A DNA stretch of 64,000 nt, taken from Pagrus major. Lineage: Eukaryota; Chordata; Actinopteri; Spariformes; Sparidae. The notes beneath the pieces are model-generated. The model was not told the DNA's origin. It made no database searches and saw only the letters and a program-made list of their open reading frames with translations. This document shows positions 11,550 to 23,905 of the stretch, one piece after another. Made by a program: the position numbers and the translations under genes. Each line of letters opens with the position of its first letter. The first letter of the stretch is position 1. Location of the stretch: contig NC_133237.1 in assembly GCF_040436345.1 (NCBI RefSeq), forward strand, positions 27,768,653 to 27,832,652, read 5' to 3'.

Positions 11550-11555
11550 AATAAA
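11550..11555 (+). terminator. Candidate poly(A) signal of the TRIM gene
   Basis: AATAAA lies 720 nt after the stop codon. It is followed 25-30 nt later by a GT-rich stretch (about 11583-11621), the usual arrangement of a cleavage site and downstream GU element. An earlier AATAAA at 11115-11120 is an alternative. Confidence 0.55.
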
Positions 11556-11578
11556 GACGAACATCACACGTGTTTCTG

Positions 11579-11582
<4 letters not shown>

Positions 11583-11624
<42 letters not shown>

Positions 11625-12460
11625 CAAACCCTGCTGCAGTGATCAATAATGAATCAATAATGAATGACAGCGGAGTGTTTGACTGGTGGTAGGAGTAGAA
11701 TTGGCAGTTGTAGTTTTAGTAGCACTAGTAGTAGAAGTAGTATTAGTACTAGTAGTAGTTCTAGTGCTGGTGCTGTAGCAGTAGTAGTACTAGTAGTTGT
11801 AGTAGCAGCGGTAATAAAAGTAGTAATAGTAAAGGCTGTCGTGGTGGTAGTAGTAGTAGTACTAGCAGTAGTAGCTGATGTTGAGATTCGGACCTTCAAC
11901 CTTGTGTTTGCTCCACTTCCTTCTTTGGGGAAATGCACTTTTAGACGTATAGAAACAGTTTAATATAAACTGAATAATGTTAGTTCAGATACAGTATCAG
12001 ATTACAGTATCAGATTACAGCAGTATGATTCACATTAGGTTACATTTCAATTTAACTTCCCTGAGTTTGTTTTCTTTTTTCAACTAAATTCAGGTTTTCA
12101 TCAGAAATTGGTGAAGTCTTGTAGTCCACAAAACATTTCTGCAGCATTCAGCTAAACAACTGAAGAAGCTGGAGGCTTGATTTAAACCGGGAAACCCAAA
12201 CAAACCTCAAACTCCACTAGAGCTTTGCCGAATTAGCTGTTAGCGCTTCCTGTTCGCAGTGAACTCATGTGCGTACAGACAACTGTCACTGGATCACTGT
12301 GATACTGAAGAAAACTTAAAAACGTGATGTTTCTAAGGCAAGTTCTGCACATGTGAGGAGATCACACACTGATGTGAACTGTGTGTGTGTGTGTGTGTGT
12401 GCGTGTGTGTGTTAGTGACGTCTCAACAGTTATAATCATTCAAGTTCATATTTTATTTAA
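11583..12460. other. TRIM/ube2m convergent gap: (GT)n, degenerate (GTA)n, AT-rich DNA
   Basis: Contains (GT)n at 11583-11621, a degenerate (GTA)n tract at about 11690-11876 (open on both strands but low complexity) and (GT)n at 12381-12412. A TTTATT at 12452-12457 reads AATAAA on the minus strand and is a weak candidate for the ube2m poly(A) signal, which would give a 1.8-kb 3' UTR. No gene seen. Confidence 0.5.
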
Positions 12461-12529
12461 CATAAATCATATTGCAGTCAATGTGAACAGCTGGGGTTTC
12501 AATATACACAATAGAATCGTTAACATTTT

Positions 12530-13500
12530 AAGCCCCGCCCACAACAACCCTCCCACCCGCCAAAATGAAATCATAAAGCCCCTCCCCCTCCCACATAAAC
12601 CCCGCCCACCCCCCCCCCTTTACACAAACACACTGATCCCCTACCCCTCCGACAACAGCCCCGCCCACCTGACACGACGCTCCGCCCCCTGACGCTGAGT
12701 GTGTGTGTGTGTGTGTGTGATTCAGCAGCAAACTCCAAACTGGTCATCGCGGCAGGTTCAATGAGCAAACAGAGGTCATGACAGCTGAGTTCACCTCCAC
12801 CTGTCGCACCTGTCGCACCCGTCACACCTGCAGCTCACCAGTCATGTGACCAGCTGCAGCTTCCGATTTACTCCGACTGACTGCCGTTTGAGAACAGATC
12901 TGTGTTCATGTCTCACACTGACGGACATTTTAAGATGCATTAGCTCCACCCACATTGAGTCATAGGCCCCACCCACTCACAAGCTCCTCCCCCCAGCAGT
13001 GACATCATCATTCATCCAGCTGTGGAGTCACTGCTGGATGAAAACTCTCTAGATTTCTGCTTTTAAGAACTTTTTAAGGCAAACCTGATTCAACTGCGGC
13101 TCAGAAGCCCCGCCCCCCGTACTCACAAGCCCCGCCCTCCAGTGCTGACATCATTACACCTACAGTTGCTGAGTCATTGCAGGCTGAAAACTACACTGCC
13201 AGCTTGTTTTAAGGAACTTTTTAAGGCGTACCTGAACGTGTTGTGACTCAGAAGCTCCTCCCACTGTCACCCATAAAGCCCCTCCCACTCTGACTGACCA
13301 CTCCCCCTCACTGGACATGAAACGTCCAGCTGAAAACTAACTCCACATGTTGCCTTCACACAACCTGTCTCACAACGGACTTTTTAAGGCGCATCACAGC
13401 TCCTCCCACACTGATTAGCTCCTCCCTAATGATTAGCCCCTCCCACTCTGATTAGTCCCTCCCATATCAGATTACAAGCCCCTCCCCTCCATCTTGTCAA
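12530..13500. repeat. Diverged ~150-180 bp repeats rich in GCCCCGCCC / CTCCTCCC motifs
   Basis: The phrase ACTTTTTAAGGC recurs near 13067, 13210 and 13380, with a diverged form near 12929. Each copy is followed by AGCCCCGCCC or AGCTCCTCCC boxes and a shared 'ctgaaaac' phrase. These look like old tandem copies within or beyond the ube2m 3' UTR. A (GT)n tract lies at 12697-12719. Confidence 0.6.
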
Positions 13501-14039
13501 TGTTTTCCTACAGTTGTGGAGTCGCTGCTCGCTGATTGATGATAAGTTGTAGTTTTGGGAGGAACTACTTCCTGGCGTAGTGATTTCTTTGCCAGGCAAC
13601 CTTCCCAGAGACACCTCGCGCAGAGAGCCGGCGGATGAAGAACGCCGCCTGTGAGTTTGGAGTTTGCTGCCGGCTGACGAACAAACAAATGGCGGCAGAG
13701 GGAGGGGGCGTGTCCTTCTGACCACCTGTCTGCCGCAGGTATGTTCGCCACGTACAACATAAAAAAATAAAAGAAAATCATGTGGGTGTCGTCATCATCA
13801 TCATCATCAGTGTTGTGGCGTTCTCTGAATCACCAACTCACCCGAGCAACATTCACGGACCACCCACACCTGCCTCCCCTCCCTCCCTCCCCCCCTCCCT
13901 CCCCCTCGGCCGCCACTCACTGGCGGCCATCTTTTCAAGTCCAGTTCCTGTGTGTGTGTATGTGTGTGTCGGCGTCCCCCTGTGGCGTGTAAACGGCTGA
14001 ATGCTGCGTCTTGGAAGTAAAACAGAGAGAATTATGGGA

Positions 14040-14250
14040 GGAAGGGAGGAGGAGGGGGAGACGAAGGGAGGAGGAGGAGGAGGAGGAGGAGGGGAGGGTT
14101 TCTTCGTCTTCTTTTGTTTTGAAACAGAAAAGCGTCTTCTGGCGTGCTGCTTTCTGTCTCCTGCTCCTGCTGCTGCCAACGAGCAGGACTGAGGAGGAGG
14201 AGGAGGAGGAGGTGAGGCAGAGGGGGAGGAGGAGGTGAGGAGTGTAGGGG
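14040..14250. repeat. (GGA)n purine-rich tract
   Basis: Two GGA-rich blocks (about 14040-14096 and 14191-14240) lie just past the ube2m stop codon, in its probable 3' UTR (as TCC on the transcript). Overlapping open frames on both strands are simple-sequence artefacts. Confidence 0.85.
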
Positions 14251-14288
14251 GAGGGGTGGGGGAGTTTGGAGAATGGTTGGACGCCGAG

Positions 14289-16309
14289 TTATTTAAGACA
14301 CCTCTCGAAGTAGGTGGCGCCCACGTATCCGCCCCTCAGAGAGCGTTGGACGTTCTGCTCGAAGAGCCGCCGGTTCGTCTGGAGGACTTCTGCCGCCTCC
14401 TTGTTCAACGGATCCTCAGGGTTCGGCTCCTGCAGGGGGAGGACGGGGGAGGACATGGGGGAGTCACATTAACATATGAACACTGTGAGGAGGTTTGAAT
14501 CAGATCAGGACACATGTTGCCTGCAGGGGGCAGTAGTGTTTATAATACGGACTTTAAGCTACGACGGCTGAGGGGCGTCCGCAAAACATTCCCACAGTTT
14601 AATTATAAAGCTCTTCATGTGTTAAAAACAGTTAGCGGTTGCTAACAAGTGTCTGAATGAGACTACAGAGGTTGTCGGGGACATTAAACGTCCTCACAGC
14701 GAACACGGAGACTCATCTGCTCACTAGTCCGTCTTTACAGGCCACTTTAGTTACACACTGTTCTGACTCTGACTTTACAACTCGTACATTGATCAGTTTA
14801 TAGAAAACCTGGAGAGTAATTGTGCAGTAAGACGCTCAGTGGTGGAGACGTTTAAGTCATGTGGCCGTGATGTCGTCTGTTTGTAGCCTAGCATTAGCTT
14901 TTTACTGCTACACATTTAAACATCAGCGTGGAGTTCATCTGTGGAGATTATCTGGATGAACAGAACCTGGACGGATCAGAAACTTCAGATTATCTTCTGT
15001 AATAATCCAGAATCCAGTTCAATAATCCCACAGAGGAACCAGAGCGATGCTAACTGCAGTTAGCTACAGAAACACGTGATCTGTCCTCCACTGCGTCTCA
15101 GCTGGAGGACTGTCGAGGACCCTGACATGAGCACAGTGAAGTCCACAGTGTGATGTAACTGTTACTGACGGCCTGAAGAACTGAAGGAAACTCACTAGAA
15201 ATAGATACTGTAGACCGTAGATGATGGAGTTTATTGTCAACACAGGCTTCCAGTCCTCTCTGTGGAGACACAACAGACACAGTTAAAGACGACGACAACA
15301 ACAACAACAACAACAACAACATGATGTCATCTAAACTGTTCAACCAGGAAAGATGCTTCATGTTTTCAACATGTGGAGGAAAGTGAATTTATAGCTTCCA
15401 TAAAAAAGAAACGAACCCTAACCCTTCTTCATAAAGTCTTTTATGAGGCTTCGGCTGGTTTGTCCTCACGTCAGATTCACTAACGATTTTATCTAGCTAG
15501 CAGCTAACAGCTAGCAGCTAAGCGGTTAAGGTGCATTACTGCCACCTGCTATTTAACAGAAAGAAACAATTGAACTATTATTTTTTACAAGATATTATCA
15601 TGTATTATTAACATGATATCAATATTATTTGAATATGTTTTAATTTTGCAGTTATCTGTGACGACCTGCAGCTAACGATGGTTTTCACCGCGTTGTTTGG
15701 TCAAACATTCAGTTCACTGTCACAGTTTATGAGCCGACGTCAGACAAGTTAGACTTTGTTCTGAAGGTTCTGACTCAGACGGACCAAAAGATGATCAGAA
15801 CAGTTGGTAATTAATTTAATAGTAATACGTTAAAAACAGTGTTTCTTAAATGTTTTAACTGGTTGTAAAACAGTGTCAGTTTAATACTGACGCCTCCACA
15901 CGACCGACATAAACACACAGCAGGTTGGTTCTGTGTAATAATTACAGTTTTTTAATGTCACCAGGTCGGATCAATCAGCAGGTCCACAGAACTCAGAGTT
16001 CAGTGGAGCTGCTTCAATCAGAAACTCTCACCTGCTGTCAGAGTCTAGTTTTAATGTTCTCACACAGGAAACCTGAGAACCTGACACGAGCTTCATGTTC
16101 CCATGACGACACAGTGTGACAGGTGGAGGACACGATACACGACCAGAACCAGAACCAGAACCAGTTAGTGGACATTAAGTTCAGATCATTCAGTCAAACT
16201 GACCTTAAGATATTTAGGCAGACGTTTCCTTCCAGGTCGATGTTGGGGTGATACACCATCGTCTCACACTTTACCTTGGGGGGGTCGTGGGGGTAACCCT
16301 GTCCTACCT

Positions 16310-16361
<52 letters not shown>

Positions 16362-18043
16362 AGTTCATGTACAGTACTGTGTGTACTTTGTGTATTTGAC
16401 TGAATTTACTGTAAGAGTTAAGATAAAGACAGAAAGACAGGAGGACACAGAGGGCAGGTGATTCCAGGTGATTCCAGGTGTTTCCAGGTGTTTCTCACCT
16501 TAAAGCTGAAGACAAACTTTCCTCCTTTGTAAAAGCCCTGTGAGACAAACACACACACATCTTACACACTGTGTACTTCTTCTGTGTACTTCTACTTCAT
16601 TTTTACTTCAAATCACTTCAGAGTTTGAGTTTTAAACACAGATGACATCATCAGTTTATTAAATGAGCTCTGCTGTCACCGAACTGTCGCCGGCATGTTA
16701 ACACATTTATAATCATGTCAGACTGCAACACTGACAGCAGCGACTCTGCACAGCGAGTACTTTTACTTCAGTACTAATAATGTTTGTACCTGTCAGGGCG
16801 AGACCGTCTCCGTCCTGCTCTTCATATCAAATTACATCTCACACAAGTTATTTAAGTGTCATCATCACGTAATAACACGTTTCTGATGATAACGAGGTCA
16901 TTTAGATCGAACATTATTATTCTGTGATGACTTCAGAGATCAAACACATTTACTTATTTACATGTTGTTACTGAGTCTGTCCTCCATGAACACCACACAC
17001 ACACACACACACACACACACCTCGTCTGGTGAGATGATGAGTCTGAAGTTGAGGAGGTCATCGTCATCGGGGAAGTTGATCTCACACGTCTTTGGCAGGT
17101 TCAACTCATTGATGTCTGAAACACAAACAGGAAACACCGTCCACCTGGATGACACAGCTGAACCACCTGACCAGGTGTGTGACAGTGTGAGGAGAAGCTG
17201 CTGCTCCCTCACATGAACACACTGCCTGTCAGATCTGTCGTGTGTGTGCTCACAGGTGTGTTTCAGACAGCTGCTTCATCAGGAAGTTGTTCAGGTCGTG
17301 TTTTTATGTCACCTCCAGGAGTTCAGTGAGAATCCACTGCGTTTATTAACTGGCTGAAATCTGACTGACGGAAAGTTTGATGGCACCAGAACCAACTCGT
17401 TAGCTGCCAATCAAACACGTCCTGCCCTCAGTGAAATTTAACCAAAGGTAAAGAAGAAGTTAGTCACCCTGTGGACAAATAAACAGAGAGCTGACACAGC
17501 AAGTTAGCTAGTTAAAAGCTATCTGGTGTTAGCTAACTAGCCTAAAAAAAAAAATCAACCTAAAGAAACGTTATGATGTGTCGCTGCTGTAAAGTGTGAG
17601 CTGGTTATTATTGTGAGATCTGTCCCGGGTTGAGTGTTGTTAAGTGTTAGCTGTGTGCTAACGTGTTAGCCTGAGACGCTTCTGACTGGCTGTCTGCGTT
17701 TTGTTTTCAAATATAGAACAAGCTAGCCGCGGTTAGCTAACACCACTTCAGGCTAAAGTTAGCGTGCTAGCTGCTGGCCTGAGTTATAATAACAGCCCGC
17801 TTTTACTCTCTGTGTTTCTGGATCCTGGCCACTGACGGGGGGTCCTGTTACCCTGTGGTTTATAGGTAACCAGTGAGCCCGGCAGCCAGGACCAGCTAAC
17901 CGGGTACTGGTGCTGTTGACTCGCCTACCTTTCTGTATTCGGAGCTGGGCCGCGCTGGCTTTTTTACCCCCGGCTCCTGTTCTGTTTCCTCCAGCAGATT
18001 CCTCGTCTTTCTTCTGCTGCTTCAGGGAAAAAAGCTTAATCAT
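14289..18043 (-). CDS. ube2m: NEDD8-conjugating enzyme UBC12 (E2 M)
   Basis: E2 that takes NEDD8 from the NAE1-UBA3 E1 through a Cys thioester and passes it, with RBX1 and DCN1-like proteins, to cullins. Minus-strand exons: 18043-17929, 17115-17021, 16537-16499, 16307-16204, 15259-15196, 14429-14289; 558 nt, 185 aa plus TAA, phases consistent. The N-terminus [12 protein letters not shown] is the conserved E1/DCN1-docking peptide. The UBC fold follows from about residue 41, with the HPN motif (103-105) and catalytic Cys113 in GNVCLNIL. The C-terminus is TYFERCLK as in vertebrate UBC12. Human UBE2M has 183 aa; the two extra residues fall in the Gly/Lys-rich linker (residues 17-27). The exon 2 donor lies at the edge of a (GT)n microsatellite. 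Introns otherwise hold a (CA)n at 16312-16358 and no other gene. The start ATG (18043-18041) is the first in the conserved exon. Confidence 0.98.
16994..17020 (-). repeat. (GT)n microsatellite forming the ube2m exon 2 splice donor
   Basis: On the minus strand, exon 2 ends GACGAG and runs straight into about 13 GT dinucleotides, so the donor reads GAG|GTGTGTG and not GTRAGT. The exon boundary is fixed by the protein (PDE|GFYK) and by phase. Confidence 0.9.
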
Positions 18044-18345
18044 CTTCAGTTATTTGATAATTGGATGCCTATACTCTGCGTCCCTGCGGTGTGCGCGGTC
18101 TGTCTGTGCCGGCTGTGGGTTTTCAGAGAGTCGCTTCAGTCCGAACGGCACCGTGATGTTGATGGAGCCGGTGCGTCTCAACTAATTACACTGAGAGAGA
18201 TGCTAGCCGCCGAGCTAGCCTAGCCTGTTAGCTAGCAGAGAGGCCGGGCAGAGCAGGGGGAGGCGGGGGGAGGAGAGAGGGGAGGGAGGGGAGGGAGCCC
18301 GCACCGCACCGCACCGCACCGCACCGCGCCGCGCAGCGCAGCGGC
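17800..18345 (-). promoter_or_regulatory. GC-rich ube2m 5' region (CpG-island-like)
   Basis: GC-rich sequence surrounds the ube2m start codon and extends upstream on the minus strand. It includes GGGGAGGG boxes (18250-18300) and a (CCGCA)n run at about 18299-18330. This is typical of a housekeeping promoter; no TATA box was identified. Confidence 0.6.
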
Positions 18346-18394
18346 GGGACAAACACCCAGATACCCCCCCCCCCCCCAGCACAAGCAGCAGATA

Positions 18395-18970
18395 TTGAAT
18401 GTAACTAAGTACATTTACTCAAGTACTGTACAATGTTCAGGTACTTTATTACTTCAACCTGTCAGATTACTTCTGTACTTTGACTGAAGCAGGATTTTGA
18501 ATGCAGGACTTTTACTTGTAACGGATTACTTTTACATTGTGGTATTTGAGGTATAAATAAATATATGGATCAGGTACTTTACTGATACTTTTGATACTTA
18601 AGTACTTTTAACATCAGACTTTTACTCAAGTATTCAAGTATTCATATGTGACTTTCACTTTTACCAACGTAACATTTTAACACCAAATCTTTACTTTTAT
18701 TCAAGTCTGACTTTTGGGCACTTTTAACAACACTGACAAGTATGAATGTAACTAAGTACTTAGTTACATTTAACATCAGATACTTTAAGACTTTTACTCG
18801 AGTACGACTTTAGGATACTTTTTATATCACAGTCAGTTTATCACAAACATTACGTAGTTACGTCTTTAATATACAATGTTACCAAGAAAGTATTTTATTA
18901 TTTTAAACTGATAATTTATTAGGATACAGGTATAGATTATAGATTATAGATTATAGATACTTTACTGATT
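18395..18970. repeat. Dispersed 'AACTAAGTA' fish repeat, copy 2
   Basis: Starts ATGTAACTAAGTACATTTAC and carries many TACTTTTA / ACTCAAGTA phrases shared with 43260-43760, including ATATATGGATCAGGTACTTT. It lies between the divergent ube2m and fbxl19 starts. A short (AACA)n/(ACA)n run follows at about 18997-19018. Confidence 0.75.
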
Positions 18971-19144
18971 GATTAGACATCCAGTAGCAGCGTACAACAA
19001 CAACAACAACAACAACAAACATGACATGAAACGTCTGTCACATCTAACAAACCTCGACCCGCCAGAAAATATTAAATCAGATTAAACATTTGCAAAGACC
19101 AACAGACCAACAAACCAACAGACCAACAGACAAACAGAGCAGCA

Positions 19145-19236
19145 GACCAGTTTGTTTGTTTGTCTGTCTGTCTCTCTGTCTGTCTGTTTGTTTGTTTGTT
19201 TGTTTGTTTGTCTGTCTGTCTGTCTGTCTGTTTGTT

Positions 19237-19279
<43 letters not shown>

Positions 19280-19288
19280 TTGTCTGTT

Positions 19289-19335
<47 letters not shown>

Positions 19336-19396
19336 TTTGTTTGTCTGTCTGTCTGTCTGTCTGTTTGTTTGTCTGTTTGTTTGTTTGTTTGTCTGT

Positions 19397-19477
<81 letters not shown>

Positions 19478-19486
19478 TTGTCTGTT

Positions 19487-19529
<43 letters not shown>

Positions 19530-19590
19530 TTTGTTTGTCTGTCTGTCTGTCTGTCTGTTTGTTTGTCTGTTTGTTTGTTTGTTTGTCTGT

Positions 19591-19655
<65 letters not shown>

Positions 19656-19694
19656 TTGTTTGTTTGTTTGTTTGTTTGTTTGTTTGTTTGTTTG
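19145..19694. repeat. ~550-bp (TGTC/TTTG)n tetranucleotide array with a ~191-bp higher-order repeat
   Basis: Alternating TGTC and TTTG blocks. A phrase with TTTGTTTTGTTTGTC at about 19329-19413 recurs at about 19520-19604, which indicates a 191-bp block duplication. Because the period is 4, all three frames stay open on one strand (203-209 codons) and one on the other (255 codons). These frames are not genes. Confidence 0.95.
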
Positions 19695-20400
19695 TGCCCC
19701 TGCCTCCTGACAGTCCCAGGACTGGGCCAGCCCTCCTCACCAGCGTCCCTCCTGTGCAGATAAGCAGCAGCTGCAGCAGGAGGCTGTAAATGTGAGAACT
19801 TTGATGGAAACGTGATAAAATTAATGACTTGTTTGTCATGTGTTTGAGTTTAGTTGAGAACTGCTCACCTCCTGAGTGCCATACAGATAACCACCAACTG
19901 TAGCTGCTGTTAGCTAGTTACCTCGGTTAGCCGTGCAGGTAGTGGTCTGGACTGAGACAGAACAGGCTGCAGCTAGCCTGTTAGCATGCTAACTTCTGTA
20001 GCTATGTACATAAACATCTGACATGACATCACAACTCTTATTTCATTCACACTGTTGATAATTTTAGTTCATTTTTAATAAAATTCTTACATATTGCACC
20101 TTTAAATCCTGATGTTTCTGTGTTTAGTTTATTAAATGTCATAGTTGTGATGATTAGTCAGAAATATTAAGGCTGACTGAGGTTTGTTTGCATTATTATG
20201 AAGCGTCGTCACGTCCTGATATCTTCCTGGAGGTTGTTCCCTTAATGTTCAGGCCTCCACACTACAAGATCCAGAATGCATCTCTGCACCCGACGCATCG
20301 TGACGTCACCTCGCAGGGGGCGGAGCGTGCATATCATCGCTGCCCATATTTTATTTACAACATTTATTTATTTAATTAATTTTTTTCTCCCTCCGAGGCA
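19695..20400. other. Intergenic DNA between ube2m and fbxl19 starts
   Basis: No coding frame or RNA gene recognised. GCTAGC/GTTAGC-type phrases are common, as in much of the window's non-coding DNA. Confidence 0.5.
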
Positions 20401-20439
20401 GAATGGAGACTGTAGTCACCTGTGTGATGTAATCAATGC

Positions 20440-21096
20440 GGGGGGTTAAACGCGTCACAGGCGACCAACAGACCCGCAACACTGAACCAAATCACGCACA
20501 GCACCGCAGCCAGGCGCCACACAATAGACACGGAGAACAATAGCCGCGCGCTGCTCTTTATTCACAACATCTGATCCATTTCCAACGCAGCGGTGAGCGC
20601 GGCCTAGTTCCCGCGGAGGGTTAAAACCGTGCGTCGCCTGAAAACACTGCGCTTCAGTCAAAATGAGCCATTTTAGGAGCCGTGAGGCGGCGCGCGAGGG
20701 AGCGAGCAGGAACACGCCGTAACGTGCGGGGCGGGGGGAGAGAGACAGCCACGCACAGCGAGAGAGAGAGAGAGAGAGCGAGCAGTGAATGGGCACGACT
20801 CAGTCAGCAGCACTGCGCCCTTCACTTTATCGATATCGATCAGTTTGGTAATCGAGACGCTCGGAGCCGCCGCGGGTCCGCACGGCAGCGCGGGAGCAGC
20901 CGGAGCAGCCGGAACAGCCGGAACAGCCGCCGCGATGGGCCGCGCGTGAGCAGCCCGGGAGCGACCAGCAGCCTGGCGGAGACAGAAACAAGGAAGCGGA
21001 CGGCTAGCGGCGCTACACACGAGCTAACGCTGGCTAACTGGTGGCTAATATTATTTCTAATGTGCGACCAAGGAGTATGCGACCTGATACGAAGAG
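20440..21096 (+). promoter_or_regulatory. GC-rich fbxl19 promoter and probable non-coding first exon
   Basis: Strongly GC-rich with many CpGs (for example GCGGGGCGGGGGGAG near 20727), a (GA)n run at about 20759-20779, and an apparent exon ending CGAAGAG|GTGAGT at 21096. It is the nearest CpG-rich start upstream of the fbxl19 coding exons. The transcription start is not visible. An ATG at 21060 would open a short upstream frame (see findings). Confidence 0.55.
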
Positions 21097-23632
21097 GTGA
21101 GTCCCTGCTCGGTCATTTCTTCACACACACGCGGTTTTAACGAGCCTCCGTGAGCCCGGGGAGGTTTTACCGGAGCACAGAGATAATGAAAGAGGAAGCG
21201 CACTGCAGCCTGCGGAGGCAGCTAGCATGCTAGCATGGTACCAACCTAACGTTTGTGTTTGAGAGCACGGGGGGAGGGTGAGGGCAGCGTGTGTCATGTT
21301 TTCAGGTATGTGCTTCTTAAATTAACGTCACACTGAGCGTGTACACACACCTGCAGCTGTCCGCGTGCTCGCCTGCTCTCATTAAATGTAGGTTACTGTG
21401 ACGCGCTAGTTGTTAGCCGTTAGCAACTGTCTCGCAAGTGGTGCCAGATGCGCATCTTCATTATTCTTGGCTGCTAACTTCTGTTAGCTTCATGGTGTGT
21501 AATCTCCCTGATCGATCTGATGCTCGCGTTATCAGTGCAGCACGCAGAAGTTTACACAGGCTGGGATCAGCTGGAGGCTGCAGAGGAGACACGGTACCAA
21601 CACATTACACAACCCGGAGCTGTGGGAGCTCGTCTCATTGTGTTGCTCAGAGCTGCTGCTGAGCAAAAACAAACACTGAGAATGAGCTTCAGCAGAAACA
21701 GAAGAATAAGAAGGTGCAGAGAGTCACTGAGAAGCAGAGCAGCAGCAGAGAGGTGACGAGAGAAGAAGCACCTGGTTTGTGTTTTTACTCCAAAATAAAC
21801 AGTTTCTCATCAGTCAGTCAGCTGATCAGCTCTTCAGTTGCATTTGGTTCATTTTTAGATTTAATCTGCATCTGTTTTGATGACTGATCATCACCAGCAG
21901 CTCCTGAGCTGTTCGCTCACAGACCTGATGCTGTTTTGGACTCAACAACATGAACAGACGTCTCGTTGGTTCTGGGATATTTTCCAATAATATAAAGACT
22001 AAATGTGTAATTGATTACCAGGAACATGACGTGAGACTAATCATTAATAAAATAATAGTTATTTGCAGCTCTAATCACAAACATCAGTCCAGGTGTGACA
22101 GCGAACTCTGTGACCCAATAAGGATTTTAAGCTCTATCAGCGCCGGGCCTGGACCGAACACATATTTATATTATTGATTCATCCGCCAGTTATTTGGTCG
22201 AGTAATCACTTCATTTTTAAAAGGTCAGAAAAAATAGTTCATCACTTTTTCTTCAGAGTCAAAGACGACTTAAATATTTAATACCGAACCTCGAGGGGTC
22301 AGAATGTGTTCATGTTATTAATGTTTATCATAGAGGTCAATAAATCAGATCACATTGTTTAAATTATGGATGCAGCTTATGATTAGTGTCACTATTGATC
22401 GATCCAGCGACTATTTTCTTTATCATCCAGTTGATTAAACTAATTAATACTGTCTGTCACAGTTGTCTCGAGCATGAAGGGGATGTTTTCTGTCTTCATT
22501 GACCAAAATGTTCAAATTAGAAAATATATTGAATTTACTGTGCGGCTGCATGATAATTAGAAATATTATCAAAATCACAATATAGACAAGTGCAATATCC
22601 AAATCACAGGAGCTGCAGTGTTTTATTAAACACACAGTTATACTGAAGGACTGTGGAGCTGCAGACGTCCTGATGGTTGTGTGAAGTGTTGTTCACTGTT
22701 TGTTTGGTATAAAAGTGAAATGAAGTGCTGTCAAAGTTCTTCTTTTCCTAATAATCACAATTTATTAGTTTTAGCCCATCATGCTGCCCAAATGTTCTGC
22801 TCCACCAGACCGAGACGAGCAGACAGTCATCACACAAGATCAGCTGAAACGCAGAAAACAATAAATAATTTATCGTTCTGTAAATAGTTTCCGAATATTT
22901 CTGCCGATCGACAAATCAATGATGTCTGATCCTTCAGCAGCTGCAGAGGACGGCAGCAGGGTTCAGTCCGGCTGAAGTGAAGCAGCGCTGTGGTTTCATG
23001 ACTTGGTGTTTTTTGTTCAGTGTGAATCATTGTGACTCTGCAGAGTCACAGACAGACACACAGACAGATGTTACCTCCTGCTCTCTTTTCTTCCTACTTT
23101 GACAGACATGAAACTTGATATGAACCTGAAATAAACACACTTAAATATCACTAATATGGTAGAAATCAAAACTAAAGACAATCTAATGTGCAGGACGTGA
23201 TCTTGGTCAGTTTCATTCCACACTGTAGCTTAAACGATATGACTGCAGCCCTAAGTGAGACCCAACAGACCCAACAGTCAAACTGTTTCCAGAACCACTA
23301 ACTGCTCCTTTAATTACATTTATATCACCACAATTACAAAAAACATATCCAGCCTCTCATCTTTACAGAAAAACTATCATTATGGTTTGTTGCTGCTTTG
23401 TTGCTTTAATTTAATACATTGAATCGCTTTATTCAGACTGGAGATGCGGTTTCAGAGTCTTTTAGTGTGACGATGCCATAAAATATGAAACATGACAATC
23501 AAAGCTTCATCAAAAACCTGCGTAGAAGCTGCGAATAAAAATAAAGAAAAATATGATAAAAGATGTGATGAAGCTCTGAAGGTTTGTCCGGACAGCGAGC
23601 GGCTGCAGCAGACATTTAAAAAGTCATATTAA

Positions 23633-23905
23633 AGGGTCACTCTGTAGTTTTGTAGCTTAGAATTGTAATATTTACAATATTAATGAGGTAATAACACAAA
23701 CTGTTTCCATCGGTGAATAAACCAGCTGCTCTCAGAGGAAAATAAGGTCCCAGAACACTGTTTGAAGCTAGAAAGGTGGCAGGGTCCGCCACATATAAAC
23801 AAAGTAAAACAGTATAGACTGTGTTGTCAGTTTGTTGTTGTTTCAGTCGGTGAACATCTCTCTCTGCTCGTTAACATTTCTTCAGCTAAACCACAGACTG
23901 CTCCT
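23633..23905. mobile_element. Second TTAA-flanked MITE, 273 bp
   Basis: TTAA flanks both ends (23629-23632 and 23906-23909). The left end reads AGGGTCACTCTGTAGTTTTG. The right end in reverse complement reads AGGAGCAGTCTGTGGTTTAG, an imperfect 20-bp inverted repeat (15 matches). No coding capacity. A related terminal sequence (ACTGCTCCTTTAAT) appears alone near 23300 and 44310. Confidence 0.7.

Noticed and set aside
13497-13781. 94- and 99-codon minus frames downstream of ube2m
   Set aside because: They overlap each other in different frames, match no family, and lie in a repeat-rich 3' region.
19072-19839. Frames of 203-255 codons encoding Cys-Leu-Ser-Val or Gln-Thr-Asn-Lys repeats
   Set aside because: Translation of a TGTC/TTTG tetranucleotide array; every frame is open because the unit has no stops.
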